A stretch of DNA of 64,000 bases from a bacterium (GTDB taxonomy: Bacteria; Zhuqueibacterota; Zhuqueibacteria; Oleimicrobiales; Geothermoviventaceae): contig JAPWUV010000001.1 of assembly GCA_028275345.1 (NCBI GenBank), positions 124,001 through 188,000 on the forward strand, read 5' to 3'. The position numbers and the translations under genes are program-made. The notes beneath the pieces are model-generated. The model was not told the DNA's origin. It did not search any database and saw only the letters and a program-made list of their open reading frames with translations. This document shows, piece by piece, positions 33,311 to 42,416 of this stretch (position 1 is its first letter; every line of letters begins with the position of its first letter).

Positions 33311-34861
33311 TCAGCGACTTCCGCCCAGGCCTTCGTCGCCCCCCGTGCCGCCCGCCTGAGGCTTGGGTTGCGCCGAAGGCAGGGGGACGGTGAATCGAAA
33401 GGTGCTCCCTTCGCCGGGCCGGCTTTCCACCCAGATTCGGCCGCCCCAAGCTTCCACGATGGACTTGGCGATGCTGAGCCCCAAGCCGTAGCCCTCGGCC
33501 TGATCCTCTTCATCCTCGTCGTCCGCGTAGAGCCGGGTGAATTTCTCGAAAATCCATTCGTGGTATTCCTCCGGGATGCCGATCCCGGTATCCCGCACCC
33601 AGACGAGGATTTCGTTGCCGTCGCGGCGGGCGCCTACCTCCACCAGGCCTCCCACGGGGGTGAATTTCACGGCGTTGTCGAGCAGGTTCTGGGCTACCTG
33701 AAGGAACCGGTCGCGGTCCCCCTGCACTTGGGGCAGATCTTCGTTGATCACCGTGACCAGGCTTAACCCCTTCCGGGCGGCGCGATGCTGGATGCTATCG
33801 ACTGCGTTCTGGAGGGTGCGTGCCACGTCGACGTACTGCCGGCGTTCCACGGGGTAGCCTGGCCAGTCGTAGCGGCTCAGATCCAACAAGCGCTCCACGA
33901 GTCCGGTGAGTCGGGCGATATCGCGCTGCAGAAGTTCCAGCAGATGCCGTTGTTTCGCGTTCAGTCCCTCCGTTCCGTCCTCCAGAAGGAGGGATACGGC
34001 ATCGTTCATCGACGTCAGCGGGGTGTGGATCTCGTGGGATGCCACACTTAACACGTCGTTCCGGAATCGCTCTGCATACCAACTCTGCGTGATGTCGCGG
34101 ACTTGAACCAGCCAGCCCCAATCCCGGCCCTCCGCATCCCGGATTCTCCTACCCTTGATTCCAAGCACTTGTCGCGGGTTTCCCTCCCAGCGCCAGATCC
34201 GATTGAATTCTCTCTGGTGCGAGGCCTCTGCATCCCGAAGGAGCTGCAGCACAGGCGGATGGCTTTGGCTGTCGGGGAAAGCCCAGCCGGATGTCGTCTT
34301 GCGAAGGCCGACCAGCTTCACCGCGGCCTGATTGGCGCAAAGGATGTCGCCCCTCTCGCTCACCAGAAGGGCGCCGTCGATGAGGTTGTGCAAAATGGCC
34401 TCCAGCTTGTCCCTCTCCCTGGCGACGGCGCTCCACAAGGCCTGAAGGGCTGTGCCCACCTCCGTGGCGATGCGCTTCAAGGCTCTGAAGCTCCTCGGGC
34501 CGGGAAGTTCATCCCAGGTAGCCACAGCCAGAACCCCGATCTGATTTCCCGATACGGAGAGAGGAATGGGCATGACGCGTCGGAGGCCTGGGGAAACGAA
34601 TTCCGGAAGCTCTCCCAGCTGTCGGTGATTCAAGAGGATGACCTCCCACGCGGCCTCCTCGCGGGATTCGAGGGAAGCCAGGGTAGACACGATCTGATGG
34701 ATGTCCTTCCTTCCCAGGGAACGGGGAGATAGGATGTGGAGAGTCTCCGTCCCGGAGGCCGCGTACGCGATGCAGATCTCCGTTCGCACCAAGGCCCGAA
34801 GAGCCTGGGCGAGCCAGGACAGGATTTCGGTGCTGGCTTTGGGGTCCTGTGGACGGTCCAA
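33311..34861 (-). CDS. Soluble PAS sensor histidine kinase
   Basis: 516 residues from TTG 34861 with GGAGG 8 nt upstream. No membrane helix. Domains in order: GAF-like region about 1-145 (MPIPLSVSGNQIGVLAVATW), PAS about 155-265 (HNLIDGALLVSERGDILCAN, WLVQVRDITQSWYAE), HisKA about 270-340 with the phospho-His in SVASHEIHTPLTS, then HATPase about 380-495 (N box QNLLDNAVKFTP, G1 VRDTGIGIPEEY, G2 GYGLGLSIAKSIV). The acidic ADDEDEEDQAEG loop between F and G2 boxes is unusual. It likely senses an intracellular cue and phosphorylates the receiver(s) and perhaps the NtrC-type regulator downstream. The window has no other kinase. Confidence 0.92.
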   Translation of the reverse strand: MDRPQDPKASTEILSWLAQALRALVRTEICIAYAASGTETLHILSPRSLGRKDIHQIVSTLASLESREEAAWEVILLNHRQLGELPEFVSPGLRRVMPIPLSVSGNQIGVLAVATWDELPGPRSFRALKRIATEVGTALQALWSAVARERDKLEAILHNLIDGALLVSERGDILCANQAAVKLVGLRKTTSGWAFPDSQSHPPVLQLLRDAEASHQREFNRIWRWEGNPRQVLGIKGRRIRDAEGRDWGWLVQVRDITQSWYAERFRNDVLSVASHEIHTPLTSMNDAVSLLLEDGTEGLNAKQRHLLELLQRDIARLTGLVERLLDLSRYDWPGYPVERRQYVDVARTLQNAVDSIQHRAARKGLSLVTVINEDLPQVQGDRDRFLQVAQNLLDNAVKFTPVGGLVEVGARRDGNEILVWVRDTGIGIPEEYHEWIFEKFTRLYADDEDEEDQAEGYGLGLSIAKSIVEAWGGRIWVESRPGEGSTFRFTVPLPSAQPKPQAGGTGGDEGLGGSR

Positions 34862-34953
34862 TTCCCGCGCCTCCGCGCTGATCTGCGTAAGTCACCGTCG
34901 GGTTTTCAGCCGACTCCTCCTCGGGGCCGTCGCGTCAGGGCTTCGCAAAGCCC

Positions 34954-35712
34954 TCACCTCAGAGATGCCAAGTACAGGCGCCAGAGGGATCGACCCCAGA
35001 ACAGTACCACCAGGGTGGCAACGGCAAGGAACGGCCCGAACGGGATCTTCGAACCCAGCGAGAACTTCCTCGCGCACAATCCGATGATCGCCACCGGCAG
35101 GGCGAGGAGAAATGACAGGAACAATGCCCCGAGCAAGGATGCCCAGCCAAGGTAAGCGCCGATGGCTGCCAGCAGCTTGAGATCGCCGCCTCCCAGACTG
35201 TCCTGGCCAAAAAGGGCGGATCCGAGATGGGCAATTCCCAAGGCAGATGCCGCCCCCGTGATCGCTCCCAGCACGGATTCCACGCCGGAGCACCACCCCA
35301 GGAGGAATGCCGTCGCAACGCCGAACCCAAGAGCGGGGAGCGTGACGACGTCGGGAATGATCTGGTGGTCCAGATCGATGAACACCGCGGCGAGGAGGGC
35401 GCAGCCGAGGAAGGCGTAGCGCAGTGCGACGAGACTTAGCCCGAAACGGAGATAGACGGCCACAGCGAGGATCGCCGTCATCAGTTCCACCAGTGGGTAG
35501 CGGGGCGAGATCGCCTGCCCGCAGTACCGGCAGCGGCCCCGAAGGTAGAGGTAGGCCACGATGGGCACGTTCTCCCACGGGGCGATGCGGTGCTGGCAGA
35601 GGGGACAGAAGGAAGGCGGCCATGCTACAGAGATCCCGCGCGGGATCCTGTAGATGCACACGTTGAGGAAGCTGCCGACGACAGCTCCCACGGCAAATGC
35701 GGCGACCACCAT
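34954..35712 (-). CDS. pilD: Prepilin leader peptidase/N-methyltransferase PilD
   Basis: 252 residues from ATG 35712 (GGAGGAA about 11 nt upstream); the frame is open upstream to 35802. An N-terminal membrane helix and SFLNVCIYRIPRG, then the zinc-binding tetra-Cys region with CPLC and CRYC. The catalytic Asp pair follows: FIDLDHQIIPD and the GGGDLKLLAAIG (GxGD) motif. About eight membrane helices in total. PilD cleaves prepilin leaders after Gly and N-methylates the new N-terminus in the inner membrane. It should process all the pilins at 14888-19821. It is the first structural gene of the T4P cluster. Confidence 0.94.
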   Translation of the reverse strand: MVVAAFAVGAVVGSFLNVCIYRIPRGISVAWPPSFCPLCQHRIAPWENVPIVAYLYLRGRCRYCGQAISPRYPLVELMTAILAVAVYLRFGLSLVALRYAFLGCALLAAVFIDLDHQIIPDVVTLPALGFGVATAFLLGWCSGVESVLGAITGAASALGIAHLGSALFGQDSLGGGDLKLLAAIGAYLGWASLLGALFLSFLLALPVAIIGLCARKFSLGSKIPFGPFLAVATLVVLFWGRSLWRLYLASLR

Positions 35713-35755
35713 CGCCACGGGTTCCTCCCCACTGAGCCGGACGACCCCGACGCTC

Positions 35756-36004
35756 TCAATTCCTCGAGCTGCTGTCCATCGCCTTGCGCACTGCTGCCGC
35801 AAGGGTGTAGCCCTCGTCCAGGTACTGCTTGATCCTGCGCAGCTTCTCGACGTCGTGTTCGGAGTAGCGCTTGAATTCGCGAGCTCCCATCGTGATGATC
35901 TTGGGTTTCACGATGCCCTTGAGCTCCCAGTAGTACAGCTGCCGGAGACTGATCTCGAGCGCCTCCGCGACTTGAGAGCTGGTGTACCAATTCGCGCTGG
36001 CCAT
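35756..36004 (-). CDS. MerR-family DNA-binding protein, HTH only
   Basis: 82 residues from ATG 36004. It is almost only a MerR winged helix-turn-helix: YTSSQVAEALEISLRQLYYW, then FKRYSEHDVEKLRRIKQYLD and EGYTLAAAVRKAM. There is no effector-binding or dimerisation tail, so it resembles short MerR-like regulators (e.g. HspR/GlnR-like truncated forms). It is the first gene of the minus-strand cluster, 43 nt upstream of pilD, and may control it. The effector is unknown. Confidence 0.85.
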   Translation of the reverse strand: MASANWYTSSQVAEALEISLRQLYYWELKGIVKPKIITMGAREFKRYSEHDVEKLRRIKQYLDEGYTLAAAVRKAMDSSSRN

Positions 36005-36469
36005 CTCGTCACCTCATCCTGCTTCCACCCACTTGAGGGCATTCTCCCTTGTCACATCTCCCATTGATGCATTATCGGCAGGAGTGCGCCAATCTTCGGC
36101 TTCCCGCTCCAGCGGGGGGAACCTTCGGACCCGGAGAGAGGAACGGGCACCTGCCAGCGCAGCCGCTCGGCAACGCCTGTGCCACGGAGGCTTCGGCGGC
36201 AGGCGGGTAGGAGGGTAAAAGCTGGCCTGCAGAGGGACACGGGCGGCCCCATCTGCCCGGGAGGACAGGGGCGAGGCGCCTCGGGTCGGAAATTTCTGCC
36301 GGGAGGGGCAAGAAAACGCCGGCCGCCCCGGTGGGCAAGGATCCGGGACCCGGCGTCGGGGGGTTTCACGCCGCCATTGGGATCCGTCCGAATCCGCTGC
36401 GCGGCGAGGTCGACGGAAGGCTAGGCGACGCACCACGACTGGCTGGTGCCGCGGGGGCGGTCGGCAACG
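36005..36469. other. Intergenic region, no gene seen
   Basis: About 465 nt between the terminator of the GWxTD gene and the MerR-like gene. Open frames here are shadows with high Pro/Arg/Ala content and no ribosome-binding site. It must hold the promoter of the long minus-strand cluster; I could not find a convincing -35/-10 pair. A GATAAT on the minus strand near 36068-36073 has no good -35. Confidence 0.5.
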
Positions 36470-36500
36470 AAAAAGCCCGCCCGGAAAAGCCCGGGCGGGC
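36470..36500 (-). terminator. Intrinsic terminator of the GWxTD gene
   Basis: GCCCGCCCGG and CCGGGCGGGC form a perfect 10-bp stem with loop GCTTTT (minus strand), followed by TTTTTCG. It lies 14 nt after the stop of the GWxTD gene. Confidence 0.88.
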
Positions 36501-36513
36501 TTGAGCCTCGGGG

Positions 36514-37959
36514 TCAGCGGTTGGGATCGAGCCAGCGCTCCCACTCGGGATCGTACAACTCTCCCCGCGCCGTGGAGTGGACCAGCTCGTACGTGCCCAT
36601 CTCGCGCTTGTCCACGAAGACGAACATCACGCCGCCCTGCAGGGAGTAGTAGTGCCAGACCTCATAGGCGCGGCGGTCCATGGAGAAGGGGTAGCGTTCA
36701 ATCTCGTCCGGCTTTCCGTAGGTGAGGAGGATGCGGCCCCGGTCGGTCTTGTAGCCTTCCCGGAAGCCACCGAAGTTGCGATTGGCCATCTCCACCAGCT
36801 GGAGATAATCGCGCTTGAACTCGTTGACCGGCGTGCCCGGCGTCTGGTCGCGTTTGGCCCAAAACTCCTTGATGAAACGGCGCTTGCCTTCCAGGTTGAG
36901 CCCCTTCCAGATCTTCTTCTCTTCCTCCGTGGCGATGTAGCGCGCGTAGTCGAATTCCTTGTCGAGCTCCTTCTCCGGCATGACGTCGTAGCGCTGGGCA
37001 TCGCTGCCGGGAGAACCCGATCCGGACTGGCTGGATTGTTGCTCGACGATCTGGCGGGCCTCGGCCAGTTGTTCCTCCGTGTAGTCGCCCGAGCGGAATA
37101 CGAAGAATTTCTTGAAGGTGGTGGCTTGCTCTCCGGTGGCGTTGTCGGTGACGTCCACGAACAGGTAGTACGGGCCGCTCTTGAGCGAGATGACGTTCAG
37201 CCCCCCGATCTCGGCCACGGAAGAAGCCCGTTTGGTCTTCGTACGCGGTGGGTAAGAGCGGATTTGGTTCCCGTCAGCGTCCAGGATGCGGTAGCGAACG
37301 GTGTAGGTGCTGTCTGCGCCAGGGCGTGTGTCCAGATTGTAGACTTCGGTGTAGAAGTACATGACTTCCAACCCGGTCCCGAAGATGGCCGTGGGATTGG
37401 GCTGAACGAAGAGCCCATTCTTAACGAACTCGTTTTCAAAATCGGCCGAGCGGATGGCTGTGGCGAACTGGATATCGCTCATGGCCAGGCTGTCGCTGGG
37501 GAAAGGCTCCAGATGCACGCGGCTCGAAAGCCACTGCCCCTGGGCCAGGGTGTCGGTCCGATCGCGAACCGTGACCAGCAGCCGATAGTCCCCTGGTTCG
37601 AGCTGCAAGAAGCCGACGCTCGGGATGCGGATCTCATCCCGCACCTCGCCGAGGCTATCCACGAAGTCGATCCTTTCCCAGCGGATCTCGCTGGCCACAG
37701 TGTCGCCTCGAATAGCCTTGATATCCACGGAGAAGCCGCCGGCGAAGCGCCTCCCTTCCGCGGGTAGGTAGTGCAACTTCGCCCGACTCACCCACACGTA
37801 CGATTCCAGGTAGATGCGATCGCCGGCCCCCCGGAAGCGGGCGAAATCGATGTCGAATGGGACCAAGCGTCGCTCGGCACTTGACCCGTGCTGAGGCTGC
37901 TGGGCGAGGACCTGGCCGCATGCCAGGAAGAATGCTGCGACAACCCACGACCGACGCAC
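36514..37959 (-). CDS. GWxTD-domain protein
   Basis: 481 residues from GTG 37959 (AGGAGGTGG about 8 nt upstream). A signal peptide (VVAAFFLACGQVLAQ, about 22 residues) is followed by two beta-sandwich-like segments (about 30-300; FDIDFARFRGAGDRIYLES, GLNVISLKSGPYYLFVDVTD). The GWxTD domain is near the C-terminus: EEKKIWKGLNLEGKRRFIKE, FWAKRDQTPGTPVNEF, ILLTYGKPDEIERYPF and YEVWHYYSLQGGVMFVFVDK. The domain is restricted to a few phyla, mainly of the FCB group, and has no established biochemical role; the location is probably periplasmic or outer-surface. It may share a transcript with smc 49 nt upstream, and it has its own terminator. Confidence 0.88.
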   Translation of the reverse strand: MRRSWVVAAFFLACGQVLAQQPQHGSSAERRLVPFDIDFARFRGAGDRIYLESYVWVSRAKLHYLPAEGRRFAGGFSVDIKAIRGDTVASEIRWERIDFVDSLGEVRDEIRIPSVGFLQLEPGDYRLLVTVRDRTDTLAQGQWLSSRVHLEPFPSDSLAMSDIQFATAIRSADFENEFVKNGLFVQPNPTAIFGTGLEVMYFYTEVYNLDTRPGADSTYTVRYRILDADGNQIRSYPPRTKTKRASSVAEIGGLNVISLKSGPYYLFVDVTDNATGEQATTFKKFFVFRSGDYTEEQLAEARQIVEQQSSQSGSGSPGSDAQRYDVMPEKELDKEFDYARYIATEEEKKIWKGLNLEGKRRFIKEFWAKRDQTPGTPVNEFKRDYLQLVEMANRNFGGFREGYKTDRGRILLTYGKPDEIERYPFSMDRRAYEVWHYYSLQGGVMFVFVDKREMGTYELVHSTARGELYDPEWERWLDPNR

Positions 37960-38008
37960 GGTACATCCACCTCCTGCCTATTCGCTTTGCGGGGCATCGC
38001 CCCGGTTT

Positions 38009-41000
38009 TCAAGCCGCGTTCTCGACCAGCTCCTCCTCCTCAAAGCGCACGGAGACGACCTTGGACACGCCATCCCGTTGCATCGTCACGCCGTAGAGGG
38101 CGTCGGCGGCTTTCATGGTCAGCTTGTTGTGGGTCACGACGATGAACTGGGTGGTCTCGGCGAATTTCCGCAGGGCCTTGATGAAGTGCTCGACATTGGC
38201 GTCGTCCAGCGGAGCGTCCACCTCATCCAGTATGCAGAAGGGACTCGGCTTCACCAGGTAGATGGCGAACAAGAAGGATAAGGCGGTCAAGGCCTTCTCG
38301 CCGCCACTGAGAAGCGAGAGGGTTTCGATGCGTTTGCCGCGCGGGCGCGCGAGAATCTCGATCTCCGATTCCAGGGGATCGCTGGGGTCCGAGAGGCGCA
38401 AATCCGTCTCTCCCCCTTCGAAGAAGCTCTGAAAGACCACGGCGAAGTTTTTCCGTACCGTCTCGAAGGTCTCCATGAAGCGCTGCCGGGCAGTGTGATT
38501 GATCTGCCGGATCGTCTCCACAAGGTTGTCCTTGGCCTGCAGGAGATCATCTCTCTGGGAAGTGAGAAAGTCCAAGCGGTTCCTCATTTGCGCGTACTCT
38601 TCGAGCGCGAGGGCATTGACTGGGCCAATGCGTTCCAGCTTCTCGCGCAGCTCACCCACTTCCTGCTCCAGCGTCTCCGGATCCAGATCCGGCCGATCGA
38701 CCGGCTCGAGCTCGACCTGCCAGGTTTCCCGCGCTCGGTTCTGGAGGCTCTCCGCCCGGAGGCGAATCTCCGCGATCCGAAGTTCCAGCTGGTGCGCCTC
38801 CTCGGAGAGGCGATCGTGATCGGCGGTCAAATGTCGGAGCACCTCCTGTCGCTGGGCGATCCGGTTGCGCCGCTCGGTGCAGTGCCGCTGGGCAGTGTCC
38901 ACCTTCCGATCGGCGGCCTCCTTGCGCTCCAACGCCGCGCCGAGATCCTGCTCCGCGCTCTGGATCGCCGCCTGGGTGCTGGCGAGCCGCTTCTTGAGTT
39001 CCTCCTCCTCAGCGCGCCGCCGACGGACCAGCTCTTGCACCTCGGCTCGTTCCCTCTCCAGCCGTTCCAACTGTCCCCTGAGCCCCTCCATCTCCGTCGT
39101 GACCCGGATCTTTTCCAGACGGATCTGCTGGTAGGATCCGTCGCAGACCTGAAGTTCCTTTTCTCGTTCCTCGAATTGCGCCCGGAGCTGCCCGACCAAG
39201 CTCCGCTGTTCATTCAGGGAGGTCTCAAGCTCGGCCCGCTGGCTCGCAAGCTTTCGGAGCTGCGATTCGATTTGGTCCCTCTGTCCGCCGATCTCCGCCA
39301 GGATGCGCCCGTTTTCCTTGAGCGAGTGGGAAAGTTCCTCCTGCCGCCGTTGGACCTGCTCCAGTTCCAACCGGAGGCGGTTGGCCGTTCGATCCAGCTC
39401 CGTCAGATTCTTCTCGGCTGCAACGCGGAGGGCCTCCAGCTTCTCCAGCTCAGCTTCCGAATCTTTCCGCTTGTTGACGAGCTGCTGGTACCGAGAGCCG
39501 AGCGTCTCCACTTCCTGACGCAACACCTCGAGGCGGTTGCGGCGGTCGAAGAGCGCGTGCGGATCGACGGCGGCGTAGCCCCCCTGCACGAGAGTCCGGC
39601 CGCGGATCAACGTGCCTTCGCGCGTGACCACGGTGAAGTCTCCTTCCGGAAGAGGTGCTACGAGGCGGTGCGCCACCTCAGCGGTTTCTACGAGGAGAAC
39701 CCGGCCCAGCAGCATTTCCACTGCGGGTCGGAGTTCCACAGGGCAATCAACGAGCTCACTGGCCCACCCCAATACGCCGTCGCCTCGTACCTCCGGCCGA
39801 GGTTGCGACGTGGGACTTCCCGACAGAGAGAGGAAAATCGCCGTTCCGCCCTTCTGCTCGATGAGCAGATTGACGCCCTCCAGTGCCGCGTCCAGATCTT
39901 TGACCACGAGCGCGTGTTCAGCCGGCCCGAGGGCGGCAGCAATGGCTCGGCTGAGATCCTGAGGTACAGAGAGCAGGTCGGTGAGGGGGGCAACGACTCG
40001 CTCGCGCAAGCGCTCCGAGGACACAACGAGACGAAGAGCCTCCGGCCGATCTTCGTAGGTCTGGAGGAGCCGCTCGAGGGAGGCGAGCTGTTGCTTTGAT
40101 CTTTCGAGTTCGGCGGCCAACTCGAGCTCCGCCTTCCGCAGCTCCGCAAGCTCGGTCTGTTTCTCTTCCACTCGGAGGCGAAGCTCTTCCCCCTCTTTCC
40201 TGGCCATTTCCAATTCGATTTCTGTTTTCCGCAACGCTTCGGCGAGGGGGATGCGGGTTTGGTGCGCGCTCCGCAGTTCCTGAGCCGAGCGCGCCGCCAG
40301 CTGTTCTCTCTGCGTCAACTCGCGCCGGAAGGCTTCGAGCTGAGCGCTCAGTTTCCCGGTCTCAATCTCCAGCTGGGTCCAGCGACGCTCCGCCTCGGCA
40401 AGTCGGGACTGCGCCTCGGTGAGTCGCCCCCGGGCGGATTCCCGCGCCTGGAGGGCCTTGCGTCGTTCCTCCTCGGCCCGCTGGAGCTTCTGCTCCACCT
40501 CCGCGTTGCGGCGTTCCGCCTGCGCCAGTTGCTCTCTTGCGGTCTCCCTTTCCTCGTGGATCCTTCGGGAGCGGATGTCCAGTTCCGTGAGCTCGCGCGC
40601 CAGCCGCCCGAGGGAGTCCTCCGTGGACCGTGCCCGTTCCCGGAGTACGAGCAGGTTCTTTTCCAGCGATCTGGCCTGGGCCGCCCGCTCATTGGCTTTG
40701 TGCTGCGCCTCCGCCAGTCGGGACTCAGCCTCGGCCAGCTCGAGCCGCATCTGTTCCAGCTCGGATTCTTCCAGTTCGATTCGCGCACGCAGGCGCTCGC
40801 GCTCCCGGCGGATTTCCTCCAGCCGGGCCCGCAGGGGGGATTCCTCGCTCAGGAGGCGATGGAGCCGGATGCCGCTTAGGAGCAAGTCCTTCTCTCGCAG
40901 CTCCTCCTGGATTTCCCGGGCTTTCTCGGCGCGCCGCACCTGCGCCTGGAGGCTCCGCACATTGCGTTCCACCTCGGTGATGAGGTCGTTCAGGCGCAGG

Positions 41001-41563
41001 AGGTCAGCTTCTGTGGCTTCGAGCTTGCTGAAGGCTGCGCGGCGGCGTGCCTTGTATTTCCCGACCCCAGCGGCTTCTTCCAAGAGCCGCCGGCGCTCGT
41101 CGGCTCGCCCGTTGAGGATCTGCTCGATCATGGCCAACTCGATCACCGAATAGGCGTCGGGAGCCAAGCCGGTGTCGAGGAAGAGATTCTGGATGTCCTT
41201 GAGTCGGCAAGGAGCATCATTGAGCAGGTATTGGCTCTCGCCCGAACGGAAGAGCCGGCGTGTGACCTTGACCTCGCTGAATTCGATGGGCAGGATATTT
41301 CGCGTGTTCTGCAGCGTGATGCTGACTTCCGCCATTCCCAAAGGCGGAGCCGAGGCGGACCCGTTGAAGATGACGTTTTCCATCCGCTCGCTCCGCAGGA
41401 TCCCCGCCCGCTGTTCGCCCAGGACCCAACGAATGGCGTCCACCACGTTGGTCTTGCCGCAGCCATTGGGGCCAACGATGGCGGTGATCCCGGGAGGGAA
41501 ACGAAAAACCGTCTTTCGCGCGAAGGACTTGAAACCGAGAATCTCCAGACTCGAGAGGAACAA
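38009..41563 (-). CDS. smc: Chromosome segregation ATPase SMC
   Basis: 1184 residues if it starts at TTG 41563 (reads LFLSSLEILGFKSFARKT), with GGGAG 6 nt upstream; the 311 extra codons of the open frame further upstream are non-coding. Walker A GPNGCGKTNVVDAIRWVLG lies near residue 33. Two long coiled-coil arms (about 165-490 and 670-1000) flank the hinge (about 510-640; LLSVPQDLSRAIAAALGPAE and GTLIRGRTLVQGG). The C-terminal head has the signature LLSGGEKALTALSFLF and Walker B SPFCILDEVDAPLDDAN. Standard SMC length. SMC condenses and segregates the chromosome with ScpA/ScpB, not encoded here. A promoter is visible at 41652-41680. Confidence 0.96.
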   Translation of the reverse strand: MFLSSLEILGFKSFARKTVFRFPPGITAIVGPNGCGKTNVVDAIRWVLGEQRAGILRSERMENVIFNGSASAPPLGMAEVSITLQNTRNILPIEFSEVKVTRRLFRSGESQYLLNDAPCRLKDIQNLFLDTGLAPDAYSVIELAMIEQILNGRADERRRLLEEAAGVGKYKARRRAAFSKLEATEADLLRLNDLITEVERNVRSLQAQVRRAEKAREIQEELREKDLLLSGIRLHRLLSEESPLRARLEEIRRERERLRARIELEESELEQMRLELAEAESRLAEAQHKANERAAQARSLEKNLLVLRERARSTEDSLGRLARELTELDIRSRRIHEERETAREQLAQAERRNAEVEQKLQRAEEERRKALQARESARGRLTEAQSRLAEAERRWTQLEIETGKLSAQLEAFRRELTQREQLAARSAQELRSAHQTRIPLAEALRKTEIELEMARKEGEELRLRVEEKQTELAELRKAELELAAELERSKQQLASLERLLQTYEDRPEALRLVVSSERLRERVVAPLTDLLSVPQDLSRAIAAALGPAEHALVVKDLDAALEGVNLLIEQKGGTAIFLSLSGSPTSQPRPEVRGDGVLGWASELVDCPVELRPAVEMLLGRVLLVETAEVAHRLVAPLPEGDFTVVTREGTLIRGRTLVQGGYAAVDPHALFDRRNRLEVLRQEVETLGSRYQQLVNKRKDSEAELEKLEALRVAAEKNLTELDRTANRLRLELEQVQRRQEELSHSLKENGRILAEIGGQRDQIESQLRKLASQRAELETSLNEQRSLVGQLRAQFEEREKELQVCDGSYQQIRLEKIRVTTEMEGLRGQLERLERERAEVQELVRRRRAEEEELKKRLASTQAAIQSAEQDLGAALERKEAADRKVDTAQRHCTERRNRIAQRQEVLRHLTADHDRLSEEAHQLELRIAEIRLRAESLQNRARETWQVELEPVDRPDLDPETLEQEVGELREKLERIGPVNALALEEYAQMRNRLDFLTSQRDDLLQAKDNLVETIRQINHTARQRFMETFETVRKNFAVVFQSFFEGGETDLRLSDPSDPLESEIEILARPRGKRIETLSLLSGGEKALTALSFLFAIYLVKPSPFCILDEVDAPLDDANVEHFIKALRKFAETTQFIVVTHNKLTMKAADALYGVTMQRDGVSKVVSVRFEEEELVENAA

Positions 41564-41651
41564 TCCGGACTCCCTTCTCCCTGTGACCGAGGAATCTACA
41601 TCTGGGCGTGGAAAGCCGTCCGACGCACGATGTTGCACAGAACTCGCTTTC

Positions 41652-41680
41652 AATTTAGCGACGCACCTCTGGAAATGCAA
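41652..41680 (-). promoter_or_regulatory. Sigma-70-type promoter for smc
   Basis: Minus strand TTGCAT (41680-41675), 17-nt spacer, TAAATT (41657-41652). The start would be near 41645, about 80 nt before the TTG. The same -10 occurs at 6646 and 50980. Its position supports the short smc start. Confidence 0.65.
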
Positions 41681-42416
41681 GCCCTTTCTCCCGGCCGAAC
41701 GGGCTGAGTAGGGGGGCCCGTCCCGGCACGGCTCAGTGGACTGCCGGCGGGGGCGGCCGGAGCGGGATAGGCCTCGGAGCCGCAGCCGGAGCAGCTGGGG
41801 GAATTCGGCGGGAACGCGCAGAGAGAAGCCCCAGGGCGGCCCGCAGCTTCGAGCCGAGCCCGAACCCCGAGACCTCGGGGATTGCCATTCCCCCCATAGC
41901 GAGGGGCTGGGACGTGCTCCAGTTCGCGCCGGTGCGAGACCCAGAGACCTGCCTGGTTGTGCGGTTTCTCGGATAGGCGCTTCGTCCGGCGCTCGTCGTC
42001 GGTCAGGCTCGCTTCGACCAGCCCCTTCGGACCGCTCCACAGCCCGGCTCGCCCCGAGCCCAAATCCGCCCATTCCCGGTGGAGCCAGGGCGTTGGCACC
42101 CAGCGGGAGCGATTTCTCCGGGGCGAGCCTTGCAACGCTCCGTCCGAAAAGAAGATACGTCAGGCTTCTTTGGGAACGAGTTCGTTTGGATTCCTGCTTT
42201 GACAAGGCCGAATTTGAAGGCGTCTGCAGACCCATCGGTCCGTGCGCCAATTCGAGGCAGCTTGCGGCGAGAGCAGACGTTCGCGTCGTCGCGGCGCGGG
42301 ACGATCTTCGCGAACTCCGCAGCCTTCCGCATGGGCTCCGGCCGGGGAAACCTCCGGAAGGTCGGTAGCCCAATTCGCACCGGTGGTGGCCGCCCAGTTT
42401 CGGCAGCGAATTCCTA
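41681..42416. other. Unexplained intergenic region between pelG and the smc promoter
   Basis: About 735 nt. It carries long open frames on both strands (for example minus 41650-42135 and plus 41736-42368), but their products are Arg/Pro/Ser-rich, have no recognisable motif and no convincing ribosome-binding site, as expected for GC-rich non-coding DNA. A less GC-rich patch lies near 42130-42210. No RNase P, tmRNA, SRP or tRNA signature was seen. No terminator for pelG was found. Confidence 0.4.

Noticed and set aside
37980-38008. GGGGC-ATC-GCCCC hairpin with TTTT between smc and the GWxTD gene
   Set aside because: The T-run is on the plus strand, where no gene ends; it would not stop minus-strand transcription.
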